In this document: one piece after another, positions 1 to 8,369 of the stretch
Position numbering within the stretch: the stretch's first letter is position 1
Layout of the letters: each line of letters starts with the position of its first letter
Assembly (NCBI RefSeq): GCF_003944765.1
Contig: NZ_RWIU01000003.1
Span: 248,001 to 312,000 of the forward strand
Source: Hymenobacter perfusus
GTDB lineage: Bacteria; Bacteroidota; Bacteroidia; Cytophagales; Hymenobacteraceae
Length of the DNA: 64,000 bases
Direction of reading: 5' to 3'
The notes under the pieces: generated by a model
What the model saw: only the letters and a program-made list of their open reading frames with translations
Databases searched by the model: none
What the model was told of the DNA's origin: nothing
Position numbers and translations under genes: made by a program

Positions 1-2282
1 CGGTAGCCGGCGGGGTGAAGGGCACCACCTACTCGCTGAGCCTGACCCACAACGATGAGGACGGCATCCAGCGCGGCTCCGATTACACCCGCAACCTGGT
101 TAACTTCCGCTTCGATACCAAAGCCACTGAGAAGCTGCGCGTGGGCCTGAACCTGCGCTTTAACGACCAGATTACCAACGGCGCGGGTACTTCTACCTCG
201 GGCTCCAGCGTGACCTCCCGCCTGCGTAACACGGTGCAGTACATGCCGCTGTCGGTACCTAACTCCTCGGGCGTGGTGGTGGACCCCAATACCTTCGACG
301 ACGACTTCTTCACCAACTCCTCGCTGGTCAACCCGCTCATCACCATCGACAGCGAGTACCGCCGCGACAAGCGCCGCACCTTCAACATTGGGGGTAACGT
401 GGGTTTGGAGCTGATGAAAGGCCTCACCTTCCGCTCCACGGCCGGTATCGACATTACTAATTTCGACCTGAGCACGTTCAACGGCCGGTTTTCGCCCACC
501 ATCCGGCAGGCGGCCGGCGGATACCTGAACCTGCCGTTTGCCACCATCACCACGGCCAACCAGCTCACGTTTAACAACAACAACGTGCTGGATTACGCGC
601 TGACTACCGGTAAGCACCAGATTGGCGTGCTGCTGGGCGAGGAAACCTACCAGCAGCAAACCAAGCAGCAGTACATCCAGACCAACTACCTCCCGCTGGA
701 TATTACCGCCGAGCGGGCGTTGGCCAACATCAACCAGGGCGTGCTGCCGGCCGGCCAGACGGCCCAGCCCGTACTGCCGAGCACCAGCATCCCGAACGAT
801 TACCGCCTGCTCTCGGGCTTCGGCCGGCTGACCTACTCGTTCGACGACAAGTACCTGTTCACGGGTACGTTCCGGGCCGATGGCTCGTCGAAGTTCCGCG
901 ACGGGAACCGCTGGGGCTACTTCCCGGGCGCTTCGGTGGCCTGGCGCATTTCCAAGGAGGAGTTCTTCAAGGCCGTACCGGCCGTGTCGGATTTGAAATT
1001 CCGCCTCAGCTACGGCCAGGCCGGTAACAACCGCATCAACGACTTCCTCTACGATCAGCTGTTCGGGGCAGGCAACGCGCCGTATTATCTCAACCATTTG
1101 CAGGTGCTGGGCTCCTCGGCCACCACGCTGCCTAACCCGGAGCTGAAGTGGGAAGTAACCACCTCCCGCGACTTCGGGGTGGACCTGGCGCTGTGGGAAA
1201 ACCGGTTGCAGTTCACCGGCGACATCTACTACAACACCACCACCGACCTGCTCATCAACCGGCCCATTCCGCCGTTCCTGGGCTACACCAGCCAGCTCCA
1301 GAACATCGGTGAAACCTCCAACAAAGGCATTGAGTTGCAGCTGACGGGCAACATCGTCAACAAGCCCAACTTCACCTGGACGGCCACGGCCAACGCCTCC
1401 ATGAACCGGGGCAAGATTGAAAGCCTGGGCTCGGGCCTGTCGGAAATTCCGGGCATTGCCTCGGGCTGGGCCGGCACCGCCCTCAACCGCGACTACGTGG
1501 CCCGCGTGGGCCAGCCGGTGGGCCAGATGTTCGGCTTCGTAACCGACGGCTACCTGACCGCCGACGACTTCGAAACCTACAACACCACCACCCAGACCTG
1601 GACGCCCAAGGCCGGCCTGGTAAACAACCTGGGCCTGATTGGCGAAACCGCCTTCCGCCCCGGTATCATCAAGCTCAAGGATCTGAACAACGACGGCCTG
1701 ATCAATGACCAGGACCAGACGGTTATCGGCAACGCCAACGCCAAGGTGACGGGCGGCCTCAACCAGCAGTTCACCTTCCACAACTTCGACGCCAGCGTGT
1801 TCCTGAACTTTGTGCTGGGCAACGACATCTACAACGCCAACAAGCTGGAGTTTACCTCCAACACGGCCAACACCGTGTTCAGCAACGTGCTGGATGTGAT
1901 GGAGGACCGCTACCGCACCATCAACGCCGATGGCACGCCCATTACCGATCTGGCCACGCTGCGCCAGGTAAACCAGAACGCCAACATCTGGACGCCGACG
2001 CGCAACTACTTCCTGCACTCCTGGGCCGTGGAGGACGGTTCCTTCCTGCGCGTGAACAACGTGACGCTGGGCTACACCTTGCCCAAGGCTCTGACCACCC
2101 GGGCCAAAGTGCAGCAGCTACGCTTCTACGTGACGCTCAACAACCTGTACACCTTCACCAAATACACCGGCTACGACCCGGAGGTGAACACCCGCCGCTC
2201 GTCGCCGCTCACGCCCGGCGTTGATTACGCGGCCTACCCCCGCAGCCGCGCCTTCCTGTTCGGCCTGAACCTGTCCCTGTAA
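1..2282 (+). CDS. SusC/RagA-family TonB-dependent outer-membrane transporter, C-terminal part (cut by window start)
   Basis: The frame is open to the first base of the window, so about 760 C-terminal residues are visible and the signal peptide, CarboxypepD_reg-like domain and plug lie upstream. The visible part is a TonB-dependent beta-barrel of the SusC type: alternating amphipathic strands, repeated 'FRADGSSKF', 'FPGASVAWRIS' and 'RLSYGQAGNN' stretches, and the typical ending with an ordered 'NNLYTFTKYTGYDPE' stretch and a hydrophobic last strand. In this family the barrel imports oligosaccharides bound by its SusD lid, powered by TonB/ExbBD. The SusD gene starts 28 bases downstream and pectin-degrading enzymes follow, so the inferred substrate is a pectic oligosaccharide. 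The family call is secure; the substrate is inferred from neighbours only. Confidence 0.95.
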   Translation, partial: VAGGVKGTTYSLSLTHNDEDGIQRGSDYTRNLVNFRFDTKATEKLRVGLNLRFNDQITNGAGTSTSGSSVTSRLRNTVQYMPLSVPNSSGVVVDPNTFDDDFFTNSSLVNPLITIDSEYRRDKRRTFNIGGNVGLELMKGLTFRSTAGIDITNFDLSTFNGRFSPTIRQAAGGYLNLPFATITTANQLTFNNNNVLDYALTTGKHQIGVLLGEETYQQQTKQQYIQTNYLPLDITAERALANINQGVLPAGQTAQPVLPSTSIPNDYRLLSGFGRLTYSFDDKYLFTGTFRADGSSKFRDGNRWGYFPGASVAWRISKEEFFKAVPAVSDLKFRLSYGQAGNNRINDFLYDQLFGAGNAPYYLNHLQVLGSSATTLPNPELKWEVTTSRDFGVDLALWENRLQFTGDIYYNTTTDLLINRPIPPFLGYTSQLQNIGETSNKGIELQLTGNIVNKPNFTWTATANASMNRGKIESLGSGLSEIPGIASGWAGTALNRDYVARVGQPVGQMFGFVTDGYLTADDFETYNTTTQTWTPKAGLVNNLGLIGETAFRPGIIKLKDLNNDGLINDQDQTVIGNANAKVTGGLNQQFTFHNFDASVFLNFVLGNDIYNANKLEFTSNTANTVFSNVLDVMEDRYRTINADGTPITDLATLRQVNQNANIWTPTRNYFLHSWAVEDGSFLRVNNVTLGYTLPKALTTRAKVQQLRFYVTLNNLYTFTKYTGYDPEVNTRRSSPLTPGVDYAAYPRSRAFLFGLNLSL

Positions 2283-2310
2283 TTCCCACCCGCTTTTTGC
2301 TCACCGCACT

Positions 2311-4155
2311 ATGAAATCGTTTATTTCCGTTCGGGCCGCACTGGCCGGGCTGGCCTTGGCGGGCAGCGCCGGGGTAATCACCTCCTGCAAAGACTTCCTC
2401 GATGTGGAGGCGCTGGCCCTGAACACCACGGCCTCTACCTTCAGCACCGTGGCCGGCGCTACGGCCGCCGTTATCGGGGCCTACGACCCGCTCTCCGGCG
2501 ACCAGACCTATGGCACCCGCATCAGCACCTATTTCCCCTATGATTCCGACGAGATGATCGGGTCGTCGGGGGCATCTGATGGCGCGCGGCGCAGCATTGC
2601 CCGCTACAAGTCGCTGGCCACCAATACCGAAATCACCAACCCCTGGAACACGCTCTACCAGGGCGTGGAGCGCACGAACATCTGCATTCAGCAGATTCCG
2701 CAGATGGCCCTCTACAACGGTGGTACCGCCGCCGATACGGCCGCGCTGCACCGCCTGCACGGCGAGGTGCTCACGCTGCGGGCCCAGTATTACTTTGAGC
2801 TGATCCGCAACTGGGGCGACGTGCCCGCGCAGTTCACGCCCTCGGTTTCGGGCCAGGATTTCAACCTGCCCAACGCCGACCGCAACGCCACGCTTACCAC
2901 GCTGATTGCCGATTTGCTACAGGCCGAAAAGCTGGTGCCCTGGCGCTCCAAAGCCGGCGCCAACGGCGAGCGAATCACCAAGGGTGCCGTGAAGGCTCTG
3001 CGGGCCCGCCTGGCTTTGTACCGCGGTGGCTACTCGCTGAAGGACGCGCAGATGACGCGCCCCGCCGACTACCTCGACTACTACCGCATTGCCCGCGAGG
3101 AGTGCGCTGGCCTGCTGGCCAACCGGGGCGAGCATACGCTCAACGCCAGCTTCCTGGAGCTGTTCAAGAGCATCAATGAGCAGCGCCCCGAGGCCGCCAA
3201 CGAAATCATGTTCCAGGTAGGCATGGGCGGCTCCACCGCCGTGTCGGACAGCAAGCTGGGCTACTACAACGGCCCGCGCTTGAATGCCTCGCCCATCTAC
3301 GGCTCTACTCAGGGCGCGGTGAACGTGGTGCCGACCTACTTCTACGCCTTCGACTCGCTGGACGCCCGCCGCGACGTAACCATCACCACCTACACTATCC
3401 CGGCCAACAACTTCCAGGCCGGGGTGGCTTTGGGTGCCATTACCGACGGCAAGTTCCGCCGTGACTGGCACTCGCCCGCCATTCCGGGCACCGGCAACTA
3501 CCTGGGCTACAACTGGCCCATCATCCGCTTTGCCGATGTGCTGCTGATGTTTGCCGAAACCGAGAACGAACTGAACGGCCCCACCGCTGCCGCCCAGAAC
3601 GCACTGCTGGAAGTGCGCACCCGTGGCTTCGGTGGCAACCGCACCCGCGCTTTGGCCGGCCTGAACCTGACTTCCAAAGCCAGCTTCTTCACCGCTCTGG
3701 TGGATGAGCGGTACCTGGAGTTCGGCAGTGAAGGCATCCGCAAGTATGATTTGCTGCGCTGGAACCTGTTTGAGGCCAAGCTGGCTGAAACCAAAGCCAA
3801 TCTGCTCAAGCTGGCCCTTAACCAGGCGCCCTACCAGAACGTGCCCCAGTATATGTACTACCGCACACCAGCCGCCGGCAACGTGCAGTGGGTACGTTCC
3901 TTTTACCGCCCAGCCCCGGCTACGCCTCCTACTGGCACCACCTTCCGTGTGAACTGGCGTCAGGCCATTGATGCGGCCTACATTGCCAACACCCGACCCA
4001 CCGGTACTACCGCCACCGTCGGCACCACCACGGCCACCAGCATCGGCTCCGGCCTCGCCGCTGAGTACGTGCCCGGCCAGGGCAAAGAACTGCTGCCTAT
4101 CCCGCAGAGCACTCTCTCCGCCGACCCGGCTCTGAAGCAGAATTTCGGCTACTAG
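2311..4155 (+). CDS. RagB/SusD-family nutrient-binding outer-membrane lipoprotein
   Basis: This 614-residue protein starts with a lipoprotein signal peptide whose lipobox ends at 'GVITSC' (Cys about residue 26). It then shows the usual SusD order: an N-terminal 'FLDVEALALNTTASTF' segment, a TPR-like helical core containing 'LRAQYYFELIRNWGDVP', and a C-terminal part with 'RFADVLLMFAETENEL' and 'ERYLEFGSEGIRKYDLLRWN'. SusD proteins sit on the outer leaflet and form the hinged lid of the SusC barrel. The gene is 28 bases behind susC and surely co-transcribed. About 550-620 residues is normal for the family, so it looks complete. The pectic ligand is inferred from the downstream genes. Confidence 0.95.
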   Translation: MKSFISVRAALAGLALAGSAGVITSCKDFLDVEALALNTTASTFSTVAGATAAVIGAYDPLSGDQTYGTRISTYFPYDSDEMIGSSGASDGARRSIARYKSLATNTEITNPWNTLYQGVERTNICIQQIPQMALYNGGTAADTAALHRLHGEVLTLRAQYYFELIRNWGDVPAQFTPSVSGQDFNLPNADRNATLTTLIADLLQAEKLVPWRSKAGANGERITKGAVKALRARLALYRGGYSLKDAQMTRPADYLDYYRIAREECAGLLANRGEHTLNASFLELFKSINEQRPEAANEIMFQVGMGGSTAVSDSKLGYYNGPRLNASPIYGSTQGAVNVVPTYFYAFDSLDARRDVTITTYTIPANNFQAGVALGAITDGKFRRDWHSPAIPGTGNYLGYNWPIIRFADVLLMFAETENELNGPTAAAQNALLEVRTRGFGGNRTRALAGLNLTSKASFFTALVDERYLEFGSEGIRKYDLLRWNLFEAKLAETKANLLKLALNQAPYQNVPQYMYYRTPAAGNVQWVRSFYRPAPATPPTGTTFRVNWRQAIDAAYIANTRPTGTTATVGTTTATSIGSGLAAEYVPGQGKELLPIPQSTLSADPALKQNFGY

Positions 4156-4162
4156 GTAAACC

Positions 4163-4199
4163 AGAACGTCATTCCGAGTATCGCGAGGAATGACGTTCT
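4163..4199. repeat. Short palindromic element (13-bp perfect arms) after susD
   Basis: Perfect 13-bp arms (4163-4175 and 4187-4199) flank an 11-base loop. No T-run follows, so it is not a standard intrinsic terminator. The 'GTCATTCCGAG' core recurs at about 10069-10079, which suggests an interspersed repeat piece. It sits between susD and kdgF and may act as an mRNA-stabilising or processing hairpin. Confidence 0.7.
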
Positions 4200-4217
4200 A
4201 AACTCACCGCAACCACC

Positions 4218-4526
4218 ATGAACAACGAAACCTGGCTGACCGTGGCCGACGGCGTGCAACGGCAGGTACTGGCCCACGGGCCTGAGCTGATGCTGGTGAA
4301 AGTACGCTTTGAAACCGGCGGCATCGGGGCACGGCACCAGCACGTGCACACCCAGATTACCTACGTGGAAAGCGGGGTGTTCCGGTGCGAGGTGGGGGAG
4401 GAGAAAGTGGTGCTGCACGCCGGCGGAACGTTCTATGCCGCGCCCAACGTGTGGCACGGCGTGGAGTGCCTGGAAGCCGGCGTGCTGCTCGATTCGTTCA
4501 GCCCGATGCGGGAAGATTTTGTGTAA
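4218..4526 (+). CDS. kdgF: Cupin protein KdgF, pectin-derived unsaturated uronate linearisation
   Basis: This is a 102-residue single-domain cupin. The His/Gln cluster H40, H42, H44, Q46 and a later His at residue 80 ('PNVWHGV') fit the metal-binding set of small cupins. The C-terminus 'FSPMREDFV' is typical of KdgF. Known KdgF proteins speed ring opening of 4,5-unsaturated galacturonate, released by pectate lyases, to the linear 5-keto-4-deoxyuronate. This fits the pectate lyase encoded 26 bases downstream. There is no signal peptide, so the protein is cytoplasmic, and its length is normal for the family. A different small cupin is possible but less likely in this context. Confidence 0.85.
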   Translation: MNNETWLTVADGVQRQVLAHGPELMLVKVRFETGGIGARHQHVHTQITYVESGVFRCEVGEEKVVLHAGGTFYAAPNVWHGVECLEAGVLLDSFSPMREDFV

Positions 4527-4551
4527 ACGCGGCGGCTGACGCCAACTGTCT

Positions 4552-6720
4552 ATGAAACGAGTATTGACCTTGCTGTTCCTGCTGGTGGGGGTTGGGGAAA
4601 TGGGAATCTTAACGGCCCGAGCCCAGCAGGTAACGGTGGCAGCGGATGGTTCGGGCGAGTTCCGGACCATCCAGGCCGCTCTCAATAGCTTGCCCAACGA
4701 GGCCGCCAAGCCGCGCACGGTGTACATCAAGAATGGCACCTACCGCGAGAAAGTGCTGCTCGATGGCAAGCAGAACATCATTATCAAAGGCCAGAGCGAA
4801 AAGGGCGTGGTGCTGACCTACAGCCAGGCCCGCGACGCCTGGCGCTGCGACCCGGCCGGCGGACCCGACGACTTCGGGGCCGCCACCCTGAACCTGCGCA
4901 ACTCGCCCGACATCACGCTGGAAAACCTCACGGTGCTGAACCCCTACGGCTTCGAGGCCGCCGGCGACGTGCTGATTCCCTGCCCCCAGGAGCCCGGCGG
5001 GCAGCGTAAAGTGGGCAAAACCGGCCACCAGATGGCTTTGCGCACCATGCCCGGCACCACCCGCCTCACCGTGAAGCACTGCACCTTCCGGGCCCTGGGC
5101 GGCGACACCGTGAGCCCCTGGGACGTGGACGCCGGCCTGTACTACTTTCAGGACTGCACCATGGAAGGCGGCGTGGATTTCTACTGCCCCCGGGGCTGGG
5201 CCTACGCCGAAAACTGCCTGTTCATCTGCCACAACCCCAACGCCGCCATCTGGCACGATGGCTCGGGGGAGGAAGACCAGAAAACGGTGCTGAAAAACTG
5301 CCGCTTCGAGGGCGACCCAAACTTCAAGCTCGGCCGCTTCCACCGGGAGGCGCAGTTCTACCTCATCAACTGCCGCTTCGCCAAGGAAATGGCCGATGCC
5401 GACATCTACTGGGCCGAATCTGGCCCTGGGGCCAAGCAGTGGGGCCGCCGCGTGTACTATGCCGGCTGCCACCGGGAGGGCGGCGACTACGCCTGGTTCC
5501 AGGACAACCTGAGCACCGCCAAAGGCAGCCCCACCGCCCGCCAGGTTTCGGCCGACTGGACCTTTGGGGGCCGCTGGTACCCAAAATCGAAACGGCCGGC
5601 TACGGTGCCGCTAAAGGCCGCCGCACCCGGCCCAGATAAGTACGCCGGCCTGCCCCGACAGACGCTGGTAGCCGCCGAAACCGGCACGGCCGCGCTGCCC
5701 AACGCCACGGCCGCTGCGCTGGCCGCCCCCCTGCGCGACTCGGTGGCCGACCGCATGCTGGTGTACCAGCGCGCGGTGGGCGGCTGGCCCAAGGCGGTGA
5801 ACGAGGTGAAAGTGAAATACGACCACCCGCTGACGGCTGCTGAGCGCGCCGCCGCCCGCGCCGTCACCAGCAAGCCCGACGCCACCATCGACAACGACGC
5901 CACCACCCGCGAAATTCGCTACCTGGCCGGGGCTTTTGCCACTACCCGCAACCCCGCCTATCTGGCTGCCGCCGAGAAAGGCGTCCGCTACCTGCTGCAG
6001 ATGCAGTACCCCAACGGCGGCTTCCCGCAGTACTACCCTGACCTGAGCAGCTACCGTCACCAGATTACCTACAACGACGACGCCATGATCCGGGCTTTGC
6101 AGGTGCTGCGCGACGTGAGTCGCCGCGCCAACGGCCTGGAGGTGTTGGACGCCACGCTGGCGGAGCCCGCCCAGCAGGCCGTGAACCGCGGCATCGAGTG
6201 CATCCTGAAAACCCAGTATGTACAGAACGGCACGCTCACGGCCTGGTGCGCCCAGCACGACGAGAAAACCCTGCTGCCGGTGAAGGCCCGCGCCTTTGAG
6301 CTGGCCTCCCTGAGCGGCATGGAAACCGTGAACATCGTGCGGTTTCTGATGGACACCGAAAACCCCACGCCCGCCATCAAAAAGTCGATTGAAGCGGCGG
6401 TGGCCTGGCTGGAGGCGGTGAAGCTGTCGGGCTTCGCCGTGAAAGACCAGCCCGACCCCAAACAGCCGAAAGGCTTTGACCGGGTGATGGTGCCCGAGGC
6501 CGGCTCCGTTATCTGGGCCCGCTTCTACGACCTGAAAGCTAACCGGCCCATCTACGTAGGGCGCGATTCGCAGCCCCGCCCGGCCCTGGCCGACATCGAG
6601 TATGAGCGCCGCACCGGCTACGCCTATGCCGGCGTGTGGCCCGCCAAGCTGCTGAGTCGCGACTACCCGCGCTGGCAGCAAAAATGGAACAGCAATGCCC
6701 CGCAGGGCCGCAACAACTAA
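4552..6720 (+). CDS. Bifunctional exported pectin methylesterase (CE8) - pectate lyase (PL10)
   Basis: This 722-residue protein has a signal peptide (residues 1-25, ending 'TARAQQ') and two catalytic domains. Residues about 26-345 form a CE8 pectinesterase helix: 'VAADGSGEFRTIQAAL' at the start, Asp185 in 'GGDT', Asp209 in 'GGVDF' and Arg262 in 'LGRFH'. These match the two catalytic aspartates and the arginine of the family. Residues about 390-715 form a PL10 pectate lyase, with 'QYPNGGFPQYYPD' (485-497) and 'ITYNDDAM' (505-512). The esterase would demethylate pectin and the lyase would cleave the resulting polygalacturonate to unsaturated products for KdgF. The reading frame runs unbroken through both, so this is a real fusion and not two genes. 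It is probably periplasmic or surface-exposed. Confidence 0.92.
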   Translation: MKRVLTLLFLLVGVGEMGILTARAQQVTVAADGSGEFRTIQAALNSLPNEAAKPRTVYIKNGTYREKVLLDGKQNIIIKGQSEKGVVLTYSQARDAWRCDPAGGPDDFGAATLNLRNSPDITLENLTVLNPYGFEAAGDVLIPCPQEPGGQRKVGKTGHQMALRTMPGTTRLTVKHCTFRALGGDTVSPWDVDAGLYYFQDCTMEGGVDFYCPRGWAYAENCLFICHNPNAAIWHDGSGEEDQKTVLKNCRFEGDPNFKLGRFHREAQFYLINCRFAKEMADADIYWAESGPGAKQWGRRVYYAGCHREGGDYAWFQDNLSTAKGSPTARQVSADWTFGGRWYPKSKRPATVPLKAAAPGPDKYAGLPRQTLVAAETGTAALPNATAAALAAPLRDSVADRMLVYQRAVGGWPKAVNEVKVKYDHPLTAAERAAARAVTSKPDATIDNDATTREIRYLAGAFATTRNPAYLAAAEKGVRYLLQMQYPNGGFPQYYPDLSSYRHQITYNDDAMIRALQVLRDVSRRANGLEVLDATLAEPAQQAVNRGIECILKTQYVQNGTLTAWCAQHDEKTLLPVKARAFELASLSGMETVNIVRFLMDTENPTPAIKKSIEAAVAWLEAVKLSGFAVKDQPDPKQPKGFDRVMVPEAGSVIWARFYDLKANRPIYVGRDSQPRPALADIEYERRTGYAYAGVWPAKLLSRDYPRWQQKWNSNAPQGRNN

Positions 6721-6730
6721 CGGTTTTATC

Positions 6731-8254
6731 ATGCCGCAACTTTCCCGTCAACTTCTCTCGCCGGCCGCCGCCGGCCCCGTGGCCCTGCCGTCGGCTGACC
6801 TGCTGAACCTGCCCGAAAAAGTGCTGCAATTCGGCACCGGCGTGCTGCTGCGCGGCCTGCCCGATTACCTCATCGACAAAGCCAACCGCCAAGGCATCTT
6901 CAACGGCCGCATTGTGGTGGTGAAAAGCACCGACGGCGGCGACATCGACGCCTTCCGCCGCCAGGACGGCCTCTACACCCTCGGCATCCGGGGCATTGAG
7001 GACGGCCGAGAAATAGTGGAAAACGTGGTGTGCGGCGCCATCAGCCGGGTGCTGTCGGCCAAAAGCCAGTGGGCCGATATCCTGGCCTGCGCCGCCAACC
7101 CCGAGCTGACGGTTGTCATCTCCAACACTACCGAAGTCGGCATTCAGCTCGTTTCCGACGACATTACCCAGAGCCCGCCCCAGTCGTTTCCGGGCAAGCT
7201 GCTGGCGTTTCTGCTGGCCCGCTACCACGCGTTTCAGGGCGACAAAGCCCGGGGGCTGGTGATTGTGCCCACCGAGCTGATTCCGGACAACGGCAGTAAG
7301 CTGGAAAGCATTCTGCTGGAGCAGGCCCACCGCAACAACCTCGACGCTGAGTTCATCGACTGGCTGGAAACGGCCAACCAGGTGTGCAACTCGCTGGTGG
7401 ACCGCATCGTGCCCGGCCGCCCCGACGCGGCCACCCAAACGGCCCTGGAAACCGAGCTGGGCTACCACGACGAGCTGCTGACCATGTCGGAGGTGTACAC
7501 GCTGTGGGCCATTGAGGGCGACGCCCGGGTGAAGCAGGTGCTCAGCTTCGAGCAGGCCGACGCCGGCGTGGTGGTGCAGCCCGATATCAACCTGTTCCGG
7601 GAGCTGAAGCTGCGCCTGCTCAACGGCACCCACACGCTCAGCTGCGGTCTGGCCTTCCTGGCCGGTCTGCCCACCGTGCGCGAAGCCATGGAAGACGCCG
7701 ATTTGGCCGGCTTCATTCACAACCTGATGCTGGGGGATTTACTGCCCGGCATCCCGTACGCCGTGGATGAGAAAGTAGGTCAGCGCTTCGGGATGCAGGT
7801 CCTCGACCGGTTCCGCAACCCCGCCATCGAGCACCGCTGGCTCTCCATTTCGATGAACTACACGGCCAAGCTGCAGATGCGCTGCGTGCCCACGCTGCTG
7901 CACTACCACCGCAAGCTGCACGCCGTGCCGCACTACATGGCCCTGGGCTTTGCCGCCTACCTGCGCTTCATGCGCGCCACCCGGCAGGAGGGAGGCGTAT
8001 GGTACGGCGAGGCCAACGGCCAGTCCTACCCGATTCAGGACGAAAAGGCCAGCTACTTCGCCGACCTCTGGCAGCGCCTGGAGCCCGCCGAGCTGACCCG
8101 CACCGTGCTGCACAACCAACCCCTCTGGGGCCACGACCTGCTGCTGCTCCCCGGCTTCGCCGACTGCGTAACCCGCTATCTGGAACAGCTACTGGAGCTG
8201 GGTGCCCCCGCCACCGTCGCCCACGCCCTCAACCGCAAGCCGGTGGCAGTGTAG
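6731..8254 (+). CDS. uxaB: Tagaturonate reductase (altronate oxidoreductase)
   Basis: This 507-residue cytoplasmic protein of the mannitol dehydrogenase-like family reduces D-tagaturonate to D-altronate with NADH. Motifs seen are 'LQFGTGVLLRG' near the N-terminus (the Rossmann nucleotide-binding start of UxaB), 'VVVKSTDGGDI', 'NTTEVGI', 'VPTELIPDNG' and 'RLLNGTHTLSCGLAFLAG'. An upstream in-frame start at 6695 would overlap the pectate lyase gene. ATG 6731 gives the usual UxaB N-terminus and a 10-base gap, so it is chosen. The stop codon lies inside the palindromic repeat that follows. It forms the galacturonate branch together with UxaC and UxaA. Confidence 0.95.
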   Translation: MPQLSRQLLSPAAAGPVALPSADLLNLPEKVLQFGTGVLLRGLPDYLIDKANRQGIFNGRIVVVKSTDGGDIDAFRRQDGLYTLGIRGIEDGREIVENVVCGAISRVLSAKSQWADILACAANPELTVVISNTTEVGIQLVSDDITQSPPQSFPGKLLAFLLARYHAFQGDKARGLVIVPTELIPDNGSKLESILLEQAHRNNLDAEFIDWLETANQVCNSLVDRIVPGRPDAATQTALETELGYHDELLTMSEVYTLWAIEGDARVKQVLSFEQADAGVVVQPDINLFRELKLRLLNGTHTLSCGLAFLAGLPTVREAMEDADLAGFIHNLMLGDLLPGIPYAVDEKVGQRFGMQVLDRFRNPAIEHRWLSISMNYTAKLQMRCVPTLLHYHRKLHAVPHYMALGFAAYLRFMRATRQEGGVWYGEANGQSYPIQDEKASYFADLWQRLEPAELTRTVLHNQPLWGHDLLLLPGFADCVTRYLEQLLELGAPATVAHALNRKPVAV

Positions 8255-8346
8255 AGACGCGACACTTCGCGTCTCCTCGTTGAACGGCAATAGCTAAATA
8301 CCCCCGAACGGCGCGGCTGACGAGACGCGAAATGTCGCGTCTCTAC
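8251..8346. repeat. Inverted repeat between uxaB and uxaA ('GTAGAGACGCGACA' family)
   Basis: The left arm (8251-8279) and the right arm (8321-8346) are near-perfect reverse complements ('GTAGAGACGCGACA...TTCGCGTCTC') around a 41-base centre. Each arm also contains its own small palindrome (GAGACGCG/CGCGTCTC). The uxaB stop codon (8252-8254) is inside the left arm. No T-run follows, so this is read as an interspersed palindromic element and not a terminator. Confidence 0.75.
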
Positions 8347-8369
8347 GACGTTCTTACTTACCCCCGAAA

